Source: Vallitalea longa
Lineage (GTDB): Bacteria; Bacillota; Clostridia; Lachnospirales; Vallitaleaceae
Length of the DNA: 64,000 bases
NCBI RefSeq assembly: GCF_027923465.1
Contig: NZ_BRLB01000001.1
Coordinates: forward strand, 620,001 to 684,000
Reading direction: 5' to 3'
The notes beneath the pieces were generated by a model that saw nothing but the letters and a program-made list of their open reading frames with translations, had not been told where the DNA came from and ran no database searches. Below are positions 56,842 to 64,000 of the stretch, one piece after another (position 1 is the stretch's first letter; every line of letters begins with the position of its first letter). The position numbers and the translations under genes were made by a program.

Positions 56842-57473
56842 AAAAAAATAGACTAGCACTCATCTTGTGTATCATATCATTCGTAGGTACTATTATTGCA
56901 TATTTCTATTTGCCTGATGTGATTCCAATACATTGGGGCATTGATGGAAAAGTGGATAATACCGGTCCAAAATATATGTCAATCATATTAAGTTTAATAC
57001 CTCTAGCTATTTATTTATTAATGAATACATTGCCTAGAATTGATCCGAAACGTGAAAACTATAGAAAACATTCTCGAGCTTATAATATTTTTTCATTTTA
57101 TATTGTATTATTCTTGATTATAATCAACTGGCTAACAATTCTATTTGCATTAGGTGTGAAAATTGATATTGGATTATTAATTCCAATTCTAGTAGGTATT
57201 TTATTTATTATTATTGGCAATTATATGCCACAGTTTCGACATAACTATTTTATTGGCATAAGAACACCTTGGACTCTTGCAGATGACAACATTTGGAAGA
57301 AAACACATTTTTATGGTGGATATGTATTTATCATAATAGGTATATTAGTTATGTTAATGGGAATTATATCAAAACCATTTATGCTCTATCTCGGTATGAT
57401 TATTTCAGTTATATTAATCCTTTCTTTATTTGTTTATTCTTATGTGATTTACAAAAAAACGATTACAAAATAA
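56838..57473 (+). CDS. SdpI-family membrane protein
   Basis: 211 residues, six hydrophobic segments. N-terminal DUF1648 part (YFYLPDVIPIHWGIDGKVDNTGPKY) and C-terminal SdpI signature (IGNYMPQFRHNYFIGIRTPWTLADDNIWKKTHFYGG). In Bacillus it gives immunity to the toxin SdpC and recruits SdpR to the membrane. No sdpABC toxin genes are in the window, so it may protect against toxins from others. Translation is coupled to the repressor. Confidence 0.92.
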   Translation: MKKNRLALILCIISFVGTIIAYFYLPDVIPIHWGIDGKVDNTGPKYMSIILSLIPLAIYLLMNTLPRIDPKRENYRKHSRAYNIFSFYIVLFLIIINWLTILFALGVKIDIGLLIPILVGILFIIIGNYMPQFRHNYFIGIRTPWTLADDNIWKKTHFYGGYVFIIIGILVMLMGIISKPFMLYLGMIISVILILSLFVYSYVIYKKTITK

Positions 57474-57520
57474 ATTATCATATAAATATTTTAAAATAAA
57501 TTTCTATTTTTTAACAATTA

Positions 57521-57559
57521 ATAAAAGGAAAAAGGTTCTAGTAGCCTTTTTCCTTTTAT
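57521..57559 (+). terminator. Terminator of the sdpRI-like operon
   Basis: AAAAGGAAAAAGG/CCTTTTTCCTTTT, 13-bp perfect stem, 9-base loop. Confidence 0.88.
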
Positions 57560-57655
57560 CTATCAAAAATATTTTTTGTGGTTTTTTTTGTTTGTTTATT
57601 TAAAGTTTATTAGCATATATTATTTATATAGAAAAAAATTAAAAGGATGAATTAG

Positions 57656-58108
57656 ATGACTGACATAATAAGCGAATCAGAACTAGAAACCAAACTTAAT
57701 GAATTTAGGGATATACTTCTTAACTACGATTACTCTGAAATTGAAAATGTAATATTTTATGATATCAACTCATTAAATTATTATATTGAAAATAACAAAG
57801 GAAATCCTTTTGAAAAACAATACGATGCAATCGAAAAAATATTGAACAGTATTTATCAATACTTGCCATGTAGTCTGTCAGATGATACTATTAATGTAAT
57901 ATCTGAAATACTTAATGTTAAATACCAAGATGAAAGTCTCATGAAACAAAACGTGTTATTTAACGTTAAGCTGGAATTTATTGAAATGGTAAAAAATATA
58001 ACTACAGAAGATGAATGGAATAGACTTGTTATTTCATGTAAAAAAATTAGAAATACGAAAGAAGAACTTGAAAGGAATGAAAAGAATTATGAGTATTTGG
58101 GGAGATAA
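57656..58108 (+). CDS. Hypothetical acidic helical protein
   Basis: 150 residues, soluble, predicted mainly helical (LETKLNEFRDILLNYD; QYDAIEKILNSIYQYLP; EFIEMVKNITTEDEWNRL). No family recognised. It is followed by the YhcC gene, whose start at 58089 lies inside its 3' end, so the two are co-translated. Confidence 0.7.
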   Translation: MTDIISESELETKLNEFRDILLNYDYSEIENVIFYDINSLNYYIENNKGNPFEKQYDAIEKILNSIYQYLPCSLSDDTINVISEILNVKYQDESLMKQNVLFNVKLEFIEMVKNITTEDEWNRLVISCKKIRNTKEELERNEKNYEYLGR

Positions 58109-59018
58109 ACCCTATTATTCATTAAATTACTATTTAAGAGAATTATATGGTGAAAAAATATATAAAATTGCTATTGACGGAGGTTTTACATGTCCCAATA
58201 GAGATGGTAAGATCGGTACTAAGGGTTGTATTTTCTGCAGTGAAGGTGGCTCAGGAGACTTTGCTTCCTCCAAGACACTGTCAATATACGACCAAATAGA
58301 ACAAGGGAAAAAAAGATTATCTTCCAAAAAAACAGGAAATAAATATATTGCTTACTTTCAAGCATATACTAATACTTATGCACCTGTAGATCGTTTAAAG
58401 GCACTTTTTAGCCAAGCAATTTCACATCCTGATATAATAGGTCTATCTATAGCTACAAGGCCAGATTGTTTAGATGATGATGTTGTAAAACTATTATCAC
58501 ACATTAACAAAAATAAAAAGGTATGGATTGAACTAGGTCTACAGACAATCCATACCTCTTCTGCAGCTTTCATACGAAGAGGTTATGACTTAAGTTGTTT
58601 TAATACTGCTGTAGAAAAGCTTAGTGATGCCGGACTAGAAACAATAGTACATCTTATATTAGGACTCCCAAATGAAACAAAAGAAGACATGCTACAATCA
58701 GTTAAATACATCTGTACTAAAAAAATACAGGGTGTTAAATTGCAACTGTTACATATTCTTAAAAATACAGGTCTAGCGGATTATTATGCTAAGAATAATT
58801 ATGAAACATTAACTATGGATGAATATATGGATATATTAATATCATGTATAGAAATCATTCCCCCTAATATAGTTATACATCGTATAACTGGAGATGGACC
58901 TAAAAATTTATTGATAGCACCACGTTGGAGCAGTAACAAAAAAGTAGTACTAAATACAATTCTAAAAGAATTTAAAGCCCGTAACACATGGCAAGGAAAG
59001 AAATCAGATTATGTTTAA
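58089..59018 (+). CDS. TIGR01212-family radical SAM protein (YhcC-like)
   Basis: 309 residues. The start region MSIWGDKPYYSLNYYLRELYGEKIYKIAIDGGFTCPNRDGKIG and the cluster motif TKGCIFC (Cys-x2-Cys after the CPNRDG cysteine) are characteristic, as are YFQAYTNTYAPVDRLK, GLSIATRPDCLDDDVV and the late HRITGDGPKNLLIAPRW. Function of the family is unknown, though an RNA- or tRNA-related role has been proposed. The start is ATG 58089 after AAGGAATGAAAAGAATT; an ATG at 58077 is the alternative. Confidence 0.93.
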   Translation: MSIWGDKPYYSLNYYLRELYGEKIYKIAIDGGFTCPNRDGKIGTKGCIFCSEGGSGDFASSKTLSIYDQIEQGKKRLSSKKTGNKYIAYFQAYTNTYAPVDRLKALFSQAISHPDIIGLSIATRPDCLDDDVVKLLSHINKNKKVWIELGLQTIHTSSAAFIRRGYDLSCFNTAVEKLSDAGLETIVHLILGLPNETKEDMLQSVKYICTKKIQGVKLQLLHILKNTGLADYYAKNNYETLTMDEYMDILISCIEIIPPNIVIHRITGDGPKNLLIAPRWSSNKKVVLNTILKEFKARNTWQGKKSDYV

Positions 59019-59170
59019 CTTTATTAATATAAATTACCTACTTGTTTATTTTTGAATTTTAATATACAATAGTTGTTAATATATAAAGTGTATAAGTAGA
59101 TAATAACCACTATATGTTGTGGTTACTACTTATATATTTATTATAAATTAGAACTGTTAAGGAGGTTTTT

Positions 59171-59698
59171 ATGAAAGGTTCAAATCATGAATTAAGTGTA
59201 AACAAATTAATTATTCTCTATATGATTGATAAATTAGACATGCCTATGTCATATACTCAGATTTCAGAATTTTTATTAGCTCATGAATATATGAACTATT
59301 TTTCACTACAACAATATTTTTCTGAACTAGTTGAAACCAACTTATTAGTCACTAAAGTTATAGATCATTCAACTAGGTACTCAATTACAGAAAACGGTAA
59401 AAAAACATTAGAATATTTTGAAAATAGAATACCAGAAAGTATTTGTACTGAAATACTTAACTACCTAAAAGATAAAAAATTAGAATTGAAAGATGAATAT
59501 GAAATAACAGCTGAATATTATCCCAAAAAAAACGGTGAATATATAGTTAATTGTGTAGCCAAAGAAAAAAAAGATTTATTATTGGATATTAAGATCAATG
59601 TAGTATCTAAAGATCATGCTCTTAAAATATGTGAAAATTGGAAAGAAAACACTCATACGATTTATGGGAAAATATTAGAAGAGTTGATTAAAGCGTAG
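59171..59698 (+). CDS. DUF4364 family protein
   Basis: 175 residues. ELSVNKLIILYMIDKLDMPMSYTQISEFLL followed by YFSELVETNLL and YSITENGKKTLEYFENRIP is a winged-helix module (PF14277) typical of clostridia, with a C-terminal alpha/beta part. Probably a DNA-binding regulator; targets unknown. AAGGAGGTTTTT precedes the ATG. Its stop codon lies at the edge of the first long hairpin of the following repeat region. Confidence 0.9.
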   Translation: MKGSNHELSVNKLIILYMIDKLDMPMSYTQISEFLLAHEYMNYFSLQQYFSELVETNLLVTKVIDHSTRYSITENGKKTLEYFENRIPESICTEILNYLKDKKLELKDEYEITAEYYPKKNGEYIVNCVAKEKKDLLLDIKINVVSKDHALKICENWKENTHTIYGKILEELIKA

Positions 59699-59768
59699 CG
59701 GCATATACTTGTTTTTTCTTGCCTTACTCCTTAAGGATCGGTCTGCGAAAAAACAAGTATATGCCGCT
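59697..59768. repeat. Perfect 22-bp hairpin 1
   Basis: Arms at 59697-59718 and 59747-59768 are perfectly complementary over 22 bases (core CGGCATATACTTGTTTTTTC), with a 28-base loop that has its own CCTTA/TAAGG stem. It starts inside the DUF4364 stop codon. It may terminate that gene, but is much longer than needed. Confidence 0.85.
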
Positions 59769-59813
59769 TTCCCGGAAATAAAATTAAGTTACTTAGATGA
59801 TAATGCTTACGGT

Positions 59814-60077
59814 ACGTTATATCATTATGACTTGTCCCTATACCACTACAATTATATTTTAAGTTACTTCTATAATATAATTACAGCACATTATTTTTTA
59901 CGTTAATTGTACTACGGAAGGAAGTAAAGGGGTATGTGTAGTCGCGAGCCATGGACGGCGAGCCCAGCTATTTAAACATGGACGTTTAATTTGCTAGCGT
60001 AACATACCCCTTTACTTCCTGACCGTCTTGCACGTTATATCGTTATAACTCCCTATACCATTACAATAAAATTTTAA
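59814..60077. repeat. Hairpin 2 and two copies of a conserved tail
   Basis: A tail of about 48 bases starting ACGTTATATC(A/G)TTAT occurs at 59814-59862 and again at 60032-60077 with CCCTATACCA and ACAAT in common. Between them lies hairpin 2: perfect 19-bp arms at 59919-59937 and 60002-60020 (core AAGTAAAGGGGTATGT) enclosing a 64-base G+C-richer part in which CATGGACG appears twice. Each hairpin is thus followed by one tail. No gene lies in 59699-60087. Confidence 0.75.
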
Positions 60078-60087
60078 TATTAATTAG

Positions 60088-60681
60088 TTAATTATCGCTA
60101 TCTATAATACTATCTAACATCTCCCACAATTCATCTTTCCCCTGTTTAGTAGTAGCTGAAAAAGGAACAATTCTATTACGGTCTTTTATATTAAAAGCTT
60201 TTTTTATTACACTTACGTGCTTATCTACTTGGCTTCTCTTTAGTTTATCCAATTTTGTTGCAATAACAATAGGAGCAAAACCATTGTAGACTATCCAATC
60301 ATAGAGCATTTTATCATTGTTGTTGGGTTCATGCCTTATATCTACTAATAGTAGAATCTGTTTTAATTGTTGTCTTTCATAGAGATAACTCTCAATAAAT
60401 TTACCCCAGCGTTCTCGTTCTTGTTTTGAAACTTTTGCGTAGCCGTATCCTGGTAAATCAACAAAATATAGCTTATCTTCAACATTGTAGAAATTTATTG
60501 TTTGTGTTTTTCCTGGTTGTGAAGAAGTTCTTGCATAGGACTTTCTGTTAATCAGGGCATTAATCAATGATGATTTACCTACATTGGATTTACCTGCAAA
60601 AGCTATTTCTAATAGATTAGTATCAGGAAATTGTGAAGCACTACCTGATACAACTTCTAGGTTTACGTTGTTTACGATCAT
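60088..60681 (-). CDS. engB: Ribosome biogenesis GTPase EngB (YsxC/YihA)
   Basis: 197 residues. G1 FAGKSNVGKSSLINAL, G2 SYARTSSQPGKTQTINFY, G3 VDLPGYGYAKV, G4 ATKLDKLKRSQ and G5 PFSATT are complete. It helps assemble the large ribosomal subunit. GGAGATAAT precedes ATG 60681, 16 bases after lon, the usual clpX-lon-engB order in Bacillota. Confidence 0.97.
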   Translation of the reverse strand: MIVNNVNLEVVSGSASQFPDTNLLEIAFAGKSNVGKSSLINALINRKSYARTSSQPGKTQTINFYNVEDKLYFVDLPGYGYAKVSKQERERWGKFIESYLYERQQLKQILLLVDIRHEPNNNDKMLYDWIVYNGFAPIVIATKLDKLKRSQVDKHVSVIKKAFNIKDRNRIVPFSATTKQGKDELWEMLDSIIDSDN

Positions 60682-60697
60682 ATTATCTCCTGCCTCT

Positions 60698-63022
60698 TTA
60701 ATTCGTATTTATTATGGCTTCTTCTATAACTTCATCCATGTTAGTAACATATATGATTTCAAGTCCATTAGTAATCTCTCTATCAACTTCAGATATGTTC
60801 TTGGTATTATCTTTTGGTATTAGTACTTTTTTAATACCTGCTCTTTTTGCAGCTAATAATTTTTCTTTTAATCCACCGATTGGAAGTACTCTTCCTCGTA
60901 ATGTTATTTCTCCTGTCATAGCGACGTCATTTTTTACAGGTTTATTAGTTAGAGCTGAAATCATAGCAGTTGCCATAGTAATACCTGCTGATGGACCATC
61001 TTTTGGAACCGCACCCTCTGGAATATGAATATGGATATCAATATTTTTATGAAAATCTTCATCTATATCCAGCTCTTTTGTCTTAGAACGAATATAACTT
61101 ATACCAGCCTTAGCAGATTCTTTCATTACATCTCCTAATTGACCTGTTAATTCAAATTTTCCTGTACCCTTCATAGTATTTACTTCTATAGAAAGAGTAT
61201 CTCCTCCAACAGCTGTCCAAGCTAATCCTCTAACTACACCTACTTGAGATTTATCAGCTATTCTCTCAAAAGTATATAGTGGTATACCAAGATATTTTTG
61301 AATATTTTGTTCAGTTATCTTAATATACTCTTTATCATTAACTAATACTTCTTTTGCAACCTTCCTGCATATTTCTCCAATTCTTCTTTCTAAATTTCTA
61401 ACTCCAGCTTCTCTAGTATAATCATCGATAAGTGTTTTTAATGCATTTTTGCTTATCTTGAGTTGACCTTCTTTCAATCCATGCTTATTCATTTGTTTTG
61501 CAATAAGATGGTTCGTTGCAATATGAAACTTCTCATTAGCAGTATAGCTGGAAACTTCTATTAGTTCTAATCTATCTAGAAGAGGCCTAGGTATAGTTTG
61601 AATTGAATTAGCTGTTGCAATAAATAATACATCAGATAGATCAACTGGTAGTTCAATATAATGATCTCTAAATTTATTATTTTGTTCAGAATCAAGTACT
61701 TCTAATAATGCAGAGGATGGATCTCCTCGGAAATCAGAACTCATTTTGTCGATTTCATCAAAAAGCATTAACGTGTTACTAGAACCTGCTTGCTTAAGTC
61801 CATTAACTATGCGTCCTGGCATAGCTCCAATATATGTTCTTCTATGTCCTCTTATTTCAGCTTCATCTCTTACTCCTCCTAAAGAAATTCTTACGTATTT
61901 TCTATTTAAGGCTTGTGCAATAGATTTAGCTATTGAAGTCTTACCTGTACCAGGTGGTCCTACTAAACATAATATGGGACTATCAGTTTTACTTGATAAC
62001 TTCCTGACTGCTAGATGTTCTAATATTCTCTCTTTAACTTTTTTCAAACCATAATGGTCTTTTTCCAGAATTTCTTCTGCTCCCTTTATATCTTTGGACT
62101 CTTTAGTTTTTTTATTCCATGGAAGTTCCAAAAGACATTCGATGTAATTTCTGACTACTACACCTTCAGAAGAACCATTAGGTATTTTTTTCATTCTTCC
62201 TATTTCTTTTTCTATCTTTTCTTTTACAATTTTTGGTGCTTTTAGGCTTTTAAGTTGCTTAGTATATTTTTCTACTTCTTCACCTAATCCGTACTTATCT
62301 CCTAATTCGCTTTGTATTACTTTTAGCTGTTCTCTAAGGAAATATTCTTTTTGATTCTTATCGATCTTTTGTTTAACTTGAATTTGAATATCCTTTTTAA
62401 TTCTACTAAGTTCAATTTCACTTTTTAAAATGGATATAGTTGTTTTTAATCTTTCTACAGGATTAATTTCCCCTAATATCTTTTGCTTATTCTCAAGAGA
62501 GATACTGATATTAGCAGCGATACTATCTGCCAATTTACCCACATCTTTAATTCCTAACATATTCTTAATAGTCTCAATAGAATACTGTGGATTAACATTA
62601 GAATACTCTTCTAAACTTTCAAAAGTTATTCTTAGTAATGCCTCTTTTTCTTCTTCATTTATTTCATAATTTGTTTTTTCAATGTTCTCAACTTCTGTCA
62701 TTATGAACGGCTCTTCAAAAACAAATTTATTTATTTCTCCTCTTTCTAGACCTTCTACTAAAACTCTAATTATATTACCTGGAAGTTTTATTAACTGTTT
62801 TATCTTAGAGATTGTACCTATTTTGTATAAATTATCCGTTAACGGTTCATCTTCCTTTGCATCTTTTTGAGCTACAAGAAAAATCAACTGTTGATTCGTC
62901 ATCGCTTCCTCTAATGCATTTACAGATTTCTTACGATTTACATCAAAATGTATAATCATATCAGGTAAAACGTTAATGCCTCTAAGGGCTAGTAAAGGAA
63001 TTTTTATCATAGTTTTTTCCAT
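60698..63022 (-). CDS. lon: ATP-dependent protease La (Lon)
   Basis: 774 residues. N-terminal substrate domain ([23 protein letters not shown]), coiled coil near 190-250, AAA+ module with Walker [18 protein letters not shown] and Walker [11 protein letters not shown], and the protease domain with catalytic Ser in [15 protein letters not shown] and Lys in [15 protein letters not shown]. Cytoplasmic degradation of damaged and regulatory proteins. Length is normal. GAGGTTACATAAAC precedes ATG 63022. Confidence 0.97.
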   Translation of the reverse strand: MEKTMIKIPLLALRGINVLPDMIIHFDVNRKKSVNALEEAMTNQQLIFLVAQKDAKEDEPLTDNLYKIGTISKIKQLIKLPGNIIRVLVEGLERGEINKFVFEEPFIMTEVENIEKTNYEINEEEKEALLRITFESLEEYSNVNPQYSIETIKNMLGIKDVGKLADSIAANISISLENKQKILGEINPVERLKTTISILKSEIELSRIKKDIQIQVKQKIDKNQKEYFLREQLKVIQSELGDKYGLGEEVEKYTKQLKSLKAPKIVKEKIEKEIGRMKKIPNGSSEGVVVRNYIECLLELPWNKKTKESKDIKGAEEILEKDHYGLKKVKERILEHLAVRKLSSKTDSPILCLVGPPGTGKTSIAKSIAQALNRKYVRISLGGVRDEAEIRGHRRTYIGAMPGRIVNGLKQAGSSNTLMLFDEIDKMSSDFRGDPSSALLEVLDSEQNNKFRDHYIELPVDLSDVLFIATANSIQTIPRPLLDRLELIEVSSYTANEKFHIATNHLIAKQMNKHGLKEGQLKISKNALKTLIDDYTREAGVRNLERRIGEICRKVAKEVLVNDKEYIKITEQNIQKYLGIPLYTFERIADKSQVGVVRGLAWTAVGGDTLSIEVNTMKGTGKFELTGQLGDVMKESAKAGISYIRSKTKELDIDEDFHKNIDIHIHIPEGAVPKDGPSAGITMATAMISALTNKPVKNDVAMTGEITLRGRVLPIGGLKEKLLAAKRAGIKKVLIPKDNTKNISEVDREITNGLEIIYVTNMDEVIEEAIINTN

Positions 63023-63082
63023 GTTTATGTAACCTCGCTCCTTAAAAGAATTTTTATCATATGAAATTCAATGCGCTTTAAT

Positions 63083-63107
63083 AAAAAGCCCCCTACTAGG
63101 CAGGGGG
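63083..63107 (-). terminator. Terminator between clpX and lon
   Basis: CCCCCT/AGGGGG stem followed on the minus strand by CTTTTTATT. It would separate most clpX transcripts from lon, so lon-engB probably has its own promoter. Confidence 0.9.
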
Positions 63108-63133
63108 TATTTTATTTATAGGAAATTTTATTC

Positions 63134-64000
63134 CTAAGCTGTTTCATTTTCATTTTTACGTTTAGTTCTTTTTTTAGCCACAGGCTTTTTAAGTGATTGA
63201 ATATTTTCATTAACCACTAATGTTGGATTTTCATTATTATCAATTACTTCTTTTGTAATTACGCATTTTTCTATTTTATCGTTCGAAGGTATTTCAAACA
63301 TAACTTCTGTCATTATTTCTTCTATTATTGCTCTAAGCCCTCTCGCCCCTGTCTTACGATCAAGAGATTTCTTAGCTATTGATGTAAGAGCATCATCATT
63401 GAATTCTAATTCCACATTATCCATACTGAAGAGTGTTTGATATTGTTTTACTAAGGAATTCTTAGGTTTTACAAGTATATCAACTAGAGCATCTTCTGTT
63501 AAATTATCAAGAGTGACATTAACAGGTATACGTCCAACAAATTCTGGAATAAGTCCAAATTTTATAAGGTCCTGTGGTAAAAGTTCTTTTAATACATGAC
63601 CTATTTGTTGGTTTTTAATACTATCAACTGTAGCACCAAATCCCATTGACTTTTCACCAACACGTTGTTGTATTATCTTTTCTAAACCGTCAAAAGCACC
63701 TGCACATATAAATAGAATATTAGTAGTATCTATTTGTATAAATTCTTGATGTGGATGTTTTCTTCCACCTTGTGGAGGAACAGAAGCAATAGTTCCTTCT
63801 AAAATCTTCAATAATGCTTGTTGAACACCTTCACCACTTACATCTCTTGTAATTGATGGATTATCCGATTTTCTAGCTATCTTATCTATTTCATCAATGT
63901 ATATGATTCCTTGTTCAGCCTTTTCTATATCAAAATCTGCTGCTTGAATAAGTCGTAGTAATATATTTTCAACATCTTCACCGACATAACCTGCTTCAGT
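63134..64000 (-). CDS. clpX: ATP-dependent Clp protease ATP-binding subunit ClpX (5' end outside the window)
   Basis: The frame is open to the window edge. It reads [39 protein letters not shown] (Walker B), [42 protein letters not shown] (sensor 1 and the FG region with the ClpP-binding loop nearby), [15 protein letters not shown] (sensor 2) and a Lys/Arg-rich end. The N-terminal zinc-binding domain and Walker A lie beyond the edge. It unfolds tagged proteins for ClpP. Confidence 0.97.
   Translation of the reverse strand, partial: TEAGYVGEDVENILLRLIQAADFDIEKAEQGIIYIDEIDKIARKSDNPSITRDVSGEGVQQALLKILEGTIASVPPQGGRKHPHQEFIQIDTTNILFICAGAFDGLEKIIQQRVGEKSMGFGATVDSIKNQQIGHVLKELLPQDLIKFGLIPEFVGRIPVNVTLDNLTEDALVDILVKPKNSLVKQYQTLFSMDNVELEFNDDALTSIAKKSLDRKTGARGLRAIIEEIMTEVMFEIPSNDKIEKCVITKEVIDNNENPTLVVNENIQSLKKPVAKKRTKRKNENETA

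Noticed and set aside
59814-60077. CRISPR array from the repeated tails
   Set aside because: Only two copies about 170 bases apart with a hairpin between them; no regular spacers and no cas genes.

Overview
The window is AT-rich, gene-dense, uses strong AGGAGG-type ribosome binding sites and many short hairpin-plus-U-run terminators. Its gene families (DUF4364, DUF6472, TM1266, HydG, GlpP, EFR1 ferredoxin, RbsABC-type transporters, clpX-lon-engB) are those of an anaerobic clostridium (Bacillota, Clostridia). A Vallitalea- or Lachnospirales-like organism would fit, but no rRNA or other marker here settles it. I saw no rRNA, tRNA, CRISPR array or intact transposase.

Layout. 0.3-5.7 kb: a PucR/CdaR-type regulator, several small unknown genes and the wreck of a UvrD-like helicase. 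5.8-15 kb: Fe-alcohol dehydrogenase, hydrolase, an OmpR-type two-component system, two tandem secreted paralogues, a VanZ-RDD protein and a small exporter. 15.2-18.5 kb: a glycerol operon (glpP, an unknown membrane protein, glpK) behind a leader that ends in a terminator. 18.9-21.4 kb: hydG with two small partners and an upstream structured RNA. 21.4-24.4 kb: phosphoesterase, an unknown membrane protein and an EFR1 ferredoxin.

24.5-30.8 kb is the most unusual part. It holds small genes of unrelated function (two acetyltransferases, two Phd/ParE toxin-antitoxin pairs, a methyltransferase with a truncated 2H phosphoesterase, an unknown 276-residue protein, a VOC protein). They are separated by five imperfect palindromes whose ends resemble integron attC core sites (RYYYAAC...GTTRRRY). 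At the head of the array lies a frameshifted, truncated tyrosine recombinase with integrase-like C-terminal motifs. In front of that is a copy of the consensus promoter that also drives the EFR1 gene on the other side. I read this as a decayed chromosomal integron with its cassettes, an arrangement I believe is rare in Clostridia.

30.8-43 kb: an XRE regulator with twin operators, then a nine-gene sugar-acid locus (LacI regulator, RbsB/A/C transporter, RraA-like, M24 peptidase-like, SDR, epimerase-like, mannonate-dehydratase-like) with matching LacI operators. 43-54.4 kb: a methyl-accepting chemotaxis protein, a methyltransferase, a GPH sugar symporter with a cytoplasmic sulfatase controlled by divergent LacI regulators, an Asn/Met-rich small protein and an HD-GYP protein. 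54.8-59.7 kb: a second glpK, an SdpR/SdpI pair, a YhcC radical SAM protein and DUF4364. 59.7-60.1 kb: a pair of long hairpins with repeated tails. The window closes with engB, lon and the 3' part of clpX.
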